64,000 bases of DNA, from the NCBI GenBank assembly GCA_934654775.1, contig CAKUGR010000001.1, positions 1 through 64,000 on the forward strand. The letters run 5' to 3'. Below, one piece after another: positions 57,459 to 64,000 of this stretch (position 1 is its first letter; the number at the start of each line of letters is the position of its first letter). Origin of the DNA: an uncultured Collinsella sp. GTDB taxonomy: Bacteria; Actinomycetota; Coriobacteriia; Coriobacteriales; Coriobacteriaceae. Under the pieces are notes generated by a model. That model worked only from the letters and a program-made list of their open reading frames with translations, was not told where the DNA came from and searched no databases. Both the position numbers and the translations under genes were made by a program.

Positions 57459-58121
57459 ATGGAGGCGATCACACGCGGCGATAAGCCCAAAACGCTGCAG
57501 ACCATTGCGTATATCAGTATTCCCGAGAGCGCCGATCTTGAGTTTTTGCTTTGGGACCTCCAGGATGCCATCGCGGCGTATGCCCGGCTTTCCGGTACTT
57601 CGCTCCCCCGTCTGGTCGCTCTGGGGACGGATGATGGCGGCAGCACTGCGGACGGCATTGTATTCGCTGTTGAGAATGCGCTCAATAACGAGGCGATGAG
57701 CGTCGCTGAGCAGGCGCTTGATTGCCTTGGGGACACGGAAGCGCGCGTCTATGTCGTTGTTCAAGCCGGCTGTGGGAGTCCCGAGCGGGCGCACACGGTC
57801 GTTGGCCATCTGCGCGAAGCGTGCGAGCGTCGGGGGTTGTCGTGGTGCGGTGGCATTGTCGTCTGCACCGGCGCCGGCATCGCAGCGCTTTGCCGCTCCC
57901 CACGCATGGGCCTCTTGCGTCGACCGTTTTCGGAAGCTATGGACAAGCTCGTGGGTGCGGTGCGTATGGGTTGCTCGGTTGGGCATGCGCAGCGACTCGG
58001 CGGCGGCAGTGCCGAGGACGTCGACACCAATGGCATGGTTTTTGCCGAGCCAGCCGTGCCGGCGCCAATCTGGCAAGCCGTTATAAAACGCCTTGGCGCT
58101 CACGCTCAATCAAATATTTAA
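57459..58121 (+). CDS. Uncharacterised flavodoxin-fold-like protein
   Basis: A 220-residue protein I do not recognise. A beta-alpha pattern with an internal GGIVVCTGAGIAALCR followed by LLRRPFSEAMDKLVGAVRMG resembles the C-terminal half of NAD(P)H-dependent FMN reductases and flavodoxin-like proteins. The region of residues 90-120 has VYVVVQAGCGSPERAHTVVGHL, where a helix follows a strand. Good AAAGGAG 5 bases upstream of the ATG supports a real gene. It ends 1 base from the convergent glycosylase gene. Function unknown. Confidence 0.55.
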   Translation: MEAITRGDKPKTLQTIAYISIPESADLEFLLWDLQDAIAAYARLSGTSLPRLVALGTDDGGSTADGIVFAVENALNNEAMSVAEQALDCLGDTEARVYVVVQAGCGSPERAHTVVGHLREACERRGLSWCGGIVVCTGAGIAALCRSPRMGLLRRPFSEAMDKLVGAVRMGCSVGHAQRLGGGSAEDVDTNGMVFAEPAVPAPIWQAVIKRLGAHAQSNI

Positions 58122-58122
58122 A

Positions 58123-58686
58123 CTAACGAGCGCCCCAATCAACGGCATCGCGCCAGCGCTCAACAAGCCGCTCCAGACGCCATGCCGCGTTGGCGGGACT
58201 TGTCGACGGCAGAACGATGGCCGGCAGCCCGGTGCGTTCTTGCAGGTAGCGCTTGTAGAGCCGCCCTGCCGTGCCGCCGTTACAGACAACGACTTCGATA
58301 GGAGCTGCACCGGCAATGCGCTCGATATGTGCCGGCACAACGTTGCGAATGCTCGCGTCACTCGAGCCCTTGATGTCACAGCTCTCGATCACGTCCCACA
58401 GGGCCACACCGCCGTTGAGCAGCATAGCCCGCTTGGCGGCAATCGAGGCGTCGAGCGTCGCAGGCTCGCCGCTCGCCAAAGCGTCGCCCTCGTTGGGTGG
58501 CACGGGCACACCAAGGCACGCGGCCATCACGCGCCAAAAGCGGTTCTGCGGATTGCCATAGTAGAAGGCGTTGGCGCGCGAGAGCACCGAGGGAAACGAC
58601 CCCAGCACCAAAACGCGCGAGCGCTCGTCAAACACGGGCTCAAACCCATGCTCAATATGTTGATAGCCCTCGTCGGACGCAGCCAT
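58123..58686 (-). CDS. Family 6 uracil/hypoxanthine-DNA glycosylase
   Basis: A 187-residue DNA repair enzyme of the UDG superfamily, family 6 (DNA-deoxyinosine glycosylase), removing hypoxanthine left by adenine deamination. LGSFPSVLSRANAFYYGNPQNRFW near residue 28 and the late LPSTSPANAAW are diagnostic. Length fits. It lies 3 bases from the amylase gene, so the two are probably in one unit. Confidence 0.88.
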   Translation of the reverse strand: MAASDEGYQHIEHGFEPVFDERSRVLVLGSFPSVLSRANAFYYGNPQNRFWRVMAACLGVPVPPNEGDALASGEPATLDASIAAKRAMLLNGGVALWDVIESCDIKGSSDASIRNVVPAHIERIAGAAPIEVVVCNGGTAGRLYKRYLQERTGLPAIVLPSTSPANAAWRLERLVERWRDAVDWGAR

Positions 58687-58689
58687 GGC

Positions 58690-60066
58690 CTAGGCCCTCA
58701 ACAGATAGCGCACCTCGTAGGGTGCAAGCTCGAGGGTACCCGCAAGCTCGACCGTGGGCGCATCGTCGACAAGCAGGTCGACGAAGGAGCCGTTGAGCTC
58801 GCCGGCTCCAAAGGTATAGGGCTCGTTCACGGCATTGACCGCCACGAGCACCGTCGCATCGTCGCAAGTGCGCTCGAACAGCAGCTGCTTGTTCTGGATC
58901 ACCACGTTGCGATAGGCACCGTAGTTGAGGGCACGGGCTGCCGCGTCGTTTGCCGAGCGCAGGTGAGCGAGCTGCTTGACAAATGCCGTCAGCTCGTTGG
59001 GCGCAGGCTCATCGAGCGCAGGTCGCAGCGCCCAGTCGCCATCGGGGCCACCCTTTTCGCCGGCAATCCCCCACTCGCTGCCATAGTAGACGCACGGGAT
59101 GCCCGGCATGCCAAACAGCATGCCGTAGGCGGGGCGCAGGCAGGACTTGTCCGTCAGGATGCTCGCCAGGCGCGGCACGTCGTGGTTGTCGACAAACGAC
59201 AGCAGATGCTTGCCGCGGTAGATGCACCACGGGTCGCCGCCAAACTGACGGTGCAACGAATGGGCGATCTCGAACATGTTGACCGAGTTAAAGCTGGAGT
59301 ACAGGCCCTTGTAGCACTCGTAGTTGGTGCAGGAGTCGAGCATCTCGTCGTTGACGATCTGGTTGTAGTCGCCGTGGAGCGTCTCACCAATCAGCACGAA
59401 GTCGGGCTTGAACTCACGGGTAAAGGCGTGCAGGCGGCGCATGAAGTCGCGGTCGAGCATATAGGCGACGTCCAAGCGCAAGCCGTCGACGCCAAAGACC
59501 TCGGCCCAGTGACGCACGGACTCAAGCAGGTAATCGACCACGGCGGGGTTTTGTAGGTTGAGCTTCACGAGCTCAAAATGACCCTCCCAGCCCTCGTACC
59601 AAAAGCCATCGCCATAGCACGAGTCACCGTCAAAGCTAATGTGGAACCAGTCCTTATAGGGCGAATCCCACTTGCGCTCCTGCACATCGCGGAAGGCCCA
59701 AAAGCCGCGACCGACGTGGTTGAAGACGGCATCGAGCACCACGCGGATGCCATGGGCGTGCAGCGTCTCGCACACGGCGGCAAAGTCGGCATCCCCACCC
59801 AGGCGGCGGTCGACGTGGCGCAGGCTGCGTGTATCGTAGCCGTGGCTATCAGACTCGAGCGGCGGGTTAATGAGCACAGCGCCAATACCGAGCTCTTGCA
59901 GGTAGTCGGTCCATTGGGCGATTTTCATAATCGGAGCATCGGGGTTGGGCGCGGCGTTGGCAGCCTGGGCGAGTTCATCCTCGGCAACGGGGGCGGCGTT
60001 TTCGCGCGGAGCTCCGCAAAAGCCCAGCGGATAGATCTGGTAGAACGTCGTCTCGTATGCCCACAT
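58690..60066 (-). CDS. GH13 alpha-amylase family glycosidase
   Basis: A 458-residue glycoside hydrolase family 13 enzyme without a signal peptide, so cytoplasmic. Conserved regions are DAVFNHVG, GLRLDVAY (nucleophile Asp near residue 195), GETLHG (acid/base Glu near 228) and FVDNHD near 288. It resembles cyclomaltodextrinase or maltogenic amylase and may hydrolyse imported maltodextrins. A short C-terminal beta domain ends in APYEVRYLL. The linker AAPVAEDELAQAANAAPNP near residue 25 is unusually long and low in complexity. Confidence 0.9.
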   Translation of the reverse strand: MWAYETTFYQIYPLGFCGAPRENAAPVAEDELAQAANAAPNPDAPIMKIAQWTDYLQELGIGAVLINPPLESDSHGYDTRSLRHVDRRLGGDADFAAVCETLHAHGIRVVLDAVFNHVGRGFWAFRDVQERKWDSPYKDWFHISFDGDSCYGDGFWYEGWEGHFELVKLNLQNPAVVDYLLESVRHWAEVFGVDGLRLDVAYMLDRDFMRRLHAFTREFKPDFVLIGETLHGDYNQIVNDEMLDSCTNYECYKGLYSSFNSVNMFEIAHSLHRQFGGDPWCIYRGKHLLSFVDNHDVPRLASILTDKSCLRPAYGMLFGMPGIPCVYYGSEWGIAGEKGGPDGDWALRPALDEPAPNELTAFVKQLAHLRSANDAAARALNYGAYRNVVIQNKQLLFERTCDDATVLVAVNAVNEPYTFGAGELNGSFVDLLVDDAPTVELAGTLELAPYEVRYLLRA

Positions 60067-60137
60067 AGCAACCTCCCGGTAAGCTCAACACAACGACATC
60101 CATTGTATGCCCGGCTTGCATCCTCTTCCCCAAAATA

Positions 60138-60204
60138 AGTTGCGGTGGAATAGTTCCTGCTTGGGCCTTCAGAGGCCTTAAACAGGAACTATTCCACCGC
60201 AACT
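60138..60204. repeat. 22-bp perfect inverted repeat
   Basis: Arms 60138-60159 and 60183-60204 are exact complements with a 23-base centre containing a small AGGCCT. It lies between the amylase start and the MFS stop. T-runs are absent on both sides. Confidence 0.85.
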
Positions 60205-60219
60205 GATGAGGGAACGTGA

Positions 60220-61416
60220 TTAGGCGACAGGCTTTGCGCGGCGGATGGCCGGGAACATCACCGTGATGGCGAGGATAACGCCCACGACGGCAATCGACCC
60301 GCCCGCGAAGCCGATCCAGGCGATACCGGGGCCCGAAACCACGGCTCCGCCGATCGCGGTACCCGTGCCAATGCCCAGATTGAACAGGCCCGAGAAGATC
60401 GACATGGCGACGGCCGACGAGTCCGCCGGCGTGTACTTGATGAGCTCGGCCTGAAACGCCACATTAAAGGCCGTGGCGCAGCAGCCCCATAGCGCACAAA
60501 CAGCGAGAACCGCAGCGAGCGACGATGCAGCCGGGCCCATAAGCAGCAAGGCGACCGGCACTCCGGAGAGCGTGATCGCGAGAAACGGGAACCGGTGCCC
60601 ATCGAACAGCCGGCCGAACAGCCAGCTGCCCACCAAGCCGGAGCAGCCGAACGCCGTCAGCGTCATGGTGATGGCGCTTGCGTCGACATGCGCGACCTGG
60701 GCCAGGAAAGGCTCGATATAGCTATAACCCGCGTAATAGCCAGTTGCCATGAACACCGTGACCACATAGAGCGCCATGAGGAACGGGTTCTTGAGCAGCT
60801 CGGGCAGCTGTTTGACGGTAAAGCGCTCACCCGCCGGCATGGCCGGGAACACCGCTGCCTGGTACACTACCGCGGCAGCAGAGAAGGCCCCGACCACGGC
60901 AAACGTCATGCGCCAGCCCACGGCCAGGCCAATGGCGCGACCGATCGGCAGGCCAAAGATCTGCGCGATGGACGAGCCCGTGGCGATCATGCTGATGGCG
61001 AGCGCCCCGTGACGGGTGTCGACCAGGCGCGAGGCCATAATCGAGGCGACCGACCAGAACACGGCGTGCGCGCAGGCAACCACCAGGCGCGCACAGACCA
61101 GGATGGGATATGTCGGCGCCACAGCGGACAGGAACTGGCCCAAGGAGAACACAGCGAGCACGCCGAGCAGCATGCGCTTGAACTCAAAGCGCGAAGCGAA
61201 CACCATAAGCGGCAACGACAGCAGCATGACGCCCCAGGCGTAGACCGAGATCATGATGCCAGCTTGGGCCTCGGTGAGCGAAAACGATGCGGCGATGTCG
61301 GTCAGTAGGCCGATGGGCATGAACTCCGACGTGTTGAACACGAACGCACAGCAGGTGAGCCCGATGAGCGGGAGCCACTGCTTGAGTGAGATGCCATCTT
61401 GTCTTGCCTGAGCCAT
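60220..61416 (-). CDS. MFS transporter, DHA1/SotB-like efflux
   Basis: A 398-residue 12-segment major facilitator of the drug:H+ antiporter 1 family, similar to sugar efflux (SotB/YdeA) proteins, with SEFMPIGLLTDIA in the first segment. The GRLFDGHRF loop in the middle is the typical A-motif-like region. Start ATG at 61416 has AGAGG upstream. A likely promoter lies 40-70 bases further up. Substrate unknown; arabinose, drugs or other sugars are possible. Confidence 0.88.
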   Translation of the reverse strand: MAQARQDGISLKQWLPLIGLTCCAFVFNTSEFMPIGLLTDIAASFSLTEAQAGIMISVYAWGVMLLSLPLMVFASRFEFKRMLLGVLAVFSLGQFLSAVAPTYPILVCARLVVACAHAVFWSVASIMASRLVDTRHGALAISMIATGSSIAQIFGLPIGRAIGLAVGWRMTFAVVGAFSAAAVVYQAAVFPAMPAGERFTVKQLPELLKNPFLMALYVVTVFMATGYYAGYSYIEPFLAQVAHVDASAITMTLTAFGCSGLVGSWLFGRLFDGHRFPFLAITLSGVPVALLLMGPAASSLAAVLAVCALWGCCATAFNVAFQAELIKYTPADSSAVAMSIFSGLFNLGIGTGTAIGGAVVSGPGIAWIGFAGGSIAVVGVILAITVMFPAIRRAKPVA

Positions 61417-61453
61417 ATAGGAAAACCTCTCCGATTGTCTTAAGCGGTGGGCG

Positions 61454-61495
61454 ATTATATAGCAACGGCCCTGCATCCGTCAGTACAGATGCAGG
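61454..61495 (-). promoter_or_regulatory. Promoter of the MFS gene with overlapping inverted repeat
   Basis: CTGACG (61478-61483) and TATAAT (61454-61459) are 18 bases apart on the minus strand. CCTGCATC/GATGCAGG (61470-61477 / 61488-61495) straddles the -35, a good place for a repressor. Confidence 0.6.
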
Positions 61496-61540
61496 ACCGA
61501 AATCAACTCAATACACAAAGGTTGCGCCGCTACTAAATAA

Positions 61541-63901
61541 CTAAGCCAACCCCAGCAATATGCCAGCCGAGTGCACGACAAACGCCACGATCCAGGCGAC
61601 TGCCACCTGAAACGCGAATACGGCAACGGCGTAGCGCGCGCCCAGCTCGCTCTTGACGGCGCCGATGGCAGCCACGCAGGGCGGGTACAGCAGCGTAAAG
61701 ACCAGGAACACATAGGCAGTGAACGGCGAAAACATGGTCGACAGTGCCGCGGGTGACGTTGCACCCAAAAGCACGGTGAGGGTCGAGATGACACTCTCTT
61801 TGGCAATAAGTCCGGTGACGAGCGCCGTGGATGCACGCCAGTCGCCAAAGCCGAGCGGCGCTAGCAGCGGAGCGATAATGCTACCCAGACCGGCAAGTAG
61901 ACTCTGCGACTGATCGGCGACCACATTAAAGCGAATGTCGAACGTCTGAAGGAACCAGATGACCACGGTAGCGGCAAAGATAATGGTAAAGGCCTTGGTA
62001 ATAAAGTCTTTGGCCTTATCCCATGCCAGCATCACCGTCGTCTTGACGCTCGGCAAGCGGTAATTGGGAAGCTCCATGATAAACGGCACCGGGTCGCCCT
62101 TAAATGCCGTGCGGTTGAGCACCAAAGCCGCGATGCAACCAACCGCAATGCCAATCAGATAGAGCGAGACCATGGCGGGAACCGTCGCCTGCGGGAAAAA
62201 CGCCCCGCACAGCAGGCCGTAGACCGGCAACTTGGCCGAACAGCTCATGAACGGCGTGAGCATAACCGTCATCTTGCGGTCGTGCTCGGATGGAAGCGTA
62301 CGGGTCGACATGATAGCCGGCACGGTGCAGCCAAAACCGACGAGCATAGGCACGAAGCTACGGCCCGACAGGCCAAAGCGACGCAGCACTTTATCCATGA
62401 CAAAGGCCACGCGCGCCATGTAGCCGGAGTCTTCCAGAATGGAGAGGAACAAGAAGAGCACGACGATAATCGGCAGGAAGGTCAGCACGCTGCCCACACC
62501 CGTAAGCACGCCGTCGACAGCCAGCGAGCGCACCACGTCGTTGGTGCCGAACGCCTTGAGGCCCGCATCGGCCGAGGCGATGATGGCAGCGATGCCGTCC
62601 TCCATGAGTCCCTGCAACGCCGCGCCGATCACGCCAAACGTCAGCCAAAAGACGAGGCCCATGATCACCAGGAACGCCGGGATGGCCGTGTAGCGACCCG
62701 TCAGGATGCGGTCGATCTTGACGGAGCGCACGTGCTCGCGGCTCTCGTGCGGCTTGACGACGCAACGCCCGCACACGTCGCCAATAAAGCTAAAGCGCAT
62801 ATCGGCCAGCGCGGACAGGCGATCGGTGCCGGCCTCGCCCTCCATCTGGGTAATGATGTGCTCGATGGCGTCGAGCTCGTTGCGATCCAGGTGAAGCGCC
62901 TCGGTTACCAGCTCGTCGCCCTCAACCAACTTGGTCGCCGCAAAACGCACCGGAATATGCGCCGTCGCGGCATGGTCCTCGATAAGGTTGGCGATGCCGT
63001 GAATGCAGCGATGCAGCGCGCCGCCGTCTGGACCATCGGGCGCGCAGAAGTCCAGGCGACCGGGGCGCTCGCGGAACCGCGCCACGTGCAAGGCATGATC
63101 CACCAACTCCCCGATGCCCTCGTTGCGGGCAGCGCTAATGGGGACAACAGGCACGCCCAACAGGCTCTCGAGCAGGTTGACGTCCACGGCGCCGCCGTTG
63201 GCCGTCACCTCGTCCATCATGTTGAGCGCGATGACCATGGGGCGGTCGAGCTCCATAAGCTGCAGCGTCAGGTACAGGTTACGCTCGATGTTGGTGGCGT
63301 CGATGATATCGATGATGGCGTCGGGGTTTTCGTCCAAGATGAATTGGCGGCTGACGATCTCTTCGCCCGTGTACGGCGACAGCGAATAGATGCCAGGCAG
63401 GTCGGTAACGCTCGCCTCGGGGTGGTTACGAATAGTGCCGTCCTTGCGGTCGACCGTCACGCCAGGAAAGTTGCCGACGTGCTGGTTGGAGCCCGTCAGC
63501 TGGTTGAACAGCGTGGTCTTGCCGCAGTTTTGGTTGCCGGCGAGGGCGAAATGTAGCGGCGCACCCTCGGGCACGGCCGTCTTGGCCGCACGGGGCGAAT
63601 ACGTTCCCTCGCCGAGTGCCGGGTGCTCCGTCATGCCGATTGCGGCGTTAGCGCGCGGACCCGTATCGGTGTCGTGAACACCCACGAGCTCGATGCGAGC
63701 GGCATCGTCCTTGCGCAGTGTCAACTCGTAGCCACGCAGGCGAATCTCGAGCGGGTCGCCCATGGGAGCGTACTTCATCATGGTGACTTCGGTGCCCGGC
63801 GTTAGGCCCATGTCCAAAATATGTTGTCGGAGTGCCTGGTCGTCCGATGCCACCGATGCGACAACGGCGTCCTTTCCAATCTCGAGCGTATCGAGCTTCA
63901 C
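61541..63901 (-). CDS. feoB: FeoA-FeoB fusion ferrous iron transporter
   Basis: A 786-residue ferrous iron uptake protein. Residues 1-75 are a FeoA (SH3-like) domain, followed by a linker and the FeoB GTPase. G1 is GNQNCGKT (122-129), with Gln replacing the common Pro of GNPN; G3 is DLPGIY and G4 NMMDE. About 8 to 11 membrane segments follow from residue 415. Fe2+ is carried across the membrane. GTG start has GGAGG 9 bases upstream. GCTAACC occurs twice upstream (63953-63959 and 63970-63976), possibly half-sites for an iron regulator. Confidence 0.95.
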   Translation of the reverse strand: MKLDTLEIGKDAVVASVASDDQALRQHILDMGLTPGTEVTMMKYAPMGDPLEIRLRGYELTLRKDDAARIELVGVHDTDTGPRANAAIGMTEHPALGEGTYSPRAAKTAVPEGAPLHFALAGNQNCGKTTLFNQLTGSNQHVGNFPGVTVDRKDGTIRNHPEASVTDLPGIYSLSPYTGEEIVSRQFILDENPDAIIDIIDATNIERNLYLTLQLMELDRPMVIALNMMDEVTANGGAVDVNLLESLLGVPVVPISAARNEGIGELVDHALHVARFRERPGRLDFCAPDGPDGGALHRCIHGIANLIEDHAATAHIPVRFAATKLVEGDELVTEALHLDRNELDAIEHIITQMEGEAGTDRLSALADMRFSFIGDVCGRCVVKPHESREHVRSVKIDRILTGRYTAIPAFLVIMGLVFWLTFGVIGAALQGLMEDGIAAIIASADAGLKAFGTNDVVRSLAVDGVLTGVGSVLTFLPIIVVLFLFLSILEDSGYMARVAFVMDKVLRRFGLSGRSFVPMLVGFGCTVPAIMSTRTLPSEHDRKMTVMLTPFMSCSAKLPVYGLLCGAFFPQATVPAMVSLYLIGIAVGCIAALVLNRTAFKGDPVPFIMELPNYRLPSVKTTVMLAWDKAKDFITKAFTIIFAATVVIWFLQTFDIRFNVVADQSQSLLAGLGSIIAPLLAPLGFGDWRASTALVTGLIAKESVISTLTVLLGATSPAALSTMFSPFTAYVFLVFTLLYPPCVAAIGAVKSELGARYAVAVFAFQVAVAWIVAFVVHSAGILLGLA

Positions 63902-64000
63902 GTCCGTGTTCCTCCCCCGGCGCCCACAGGGCGTTGCATTTTGTTTATCTTAGCTAACCGTTTGCCATGGCTAACCATTTAACCACGCATGATAGCGCGA

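Overview
The window reads as a GC-rich (roughly 60%) Gram-positive chromosome of the class Coriobacteriia, most likely Collinsella or a close relative. This is an inference from gene content: actinobacterial-type RpoB/RpoC, a FabK-based type II fatty-acid operon with a fused AccDA, an anaerobic purine (YgfK/SsnA/XdhD) operon and a FeoA-FeoB fusion, all with strong AAAGGAGG-like ribosome binding sites. No rRNA, tRNA, CRISPR array or intact insertion sequence is visible. Almost every gene lies on the minus strand.

Layout. 0.1-3.8 kb is an accessory patch: an archaeal-type AAA ATPase with a 25-bp perfect palindrome at its promoter, then a gene with a nuclease-like C-terminus sitting between two arrays of a 62-bp hairpin repeat. 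3.8-13.2 kb is a five-gene purine operon (NCS2 permease, ssnA, ygfK, four-cluster ferredoxin, xdhD-like molybdenum hydroxylase). A YheO-type regulator is divergent from it and ridA follows. 15-20.5 kb holds a U32-family protein, a pseudouridine synthase, and an oxidoreductase-DeoR pair. 20.9-26.7 kb is a shortened S10/spc operon, rplC to rplX, closed by a terminator. 27-29 kb holds a phosphatase and a CDF transporter. 29-39.5 kb holds an orphan PTS EIIC and a complete fatty-acid operon (fabH-acpP-fabK-fabD-fabG-fabF-accB-fabZ-accC-accDA). birA is divergent. 40.6-44 kb is the str operon (rpsL-rpsG-fusA), unusually ending in rpsJ instead of tuf. 45-53 kb is rpoB-rpoC. 53.5-56 kb holds galU and rplJ-rplL with an attenuator leader. 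56-64 kb holds an aminotransferase, an unrecognised flavodoxin-like protein, a family 6 uracil/hypoxanthine-DNA glycosylase, a GH13 amylase, an MFS exporter and FeoAB.

How the parts fit. The purine operon forms a uptake-deamination-redox module for anaerobic purine use. The fab/acc block makes malonyl-ACP and elongates it. The ribosomal and RNA polymerase operons form the core growth block.

The least explained structure is intergenic. Three long hairpin elements share an inner CACATTAAGTG core but have different outer stems. One lies 207-281 bp upstream of the first gene of each of the three ribosomal-protein operons here (rplC, rpsL, rplJ). Tandem hairpin families with periods of 62, 81 and about 156 bp, and a set of hairpins carrying GGGACAG, fill most of the other gaps.
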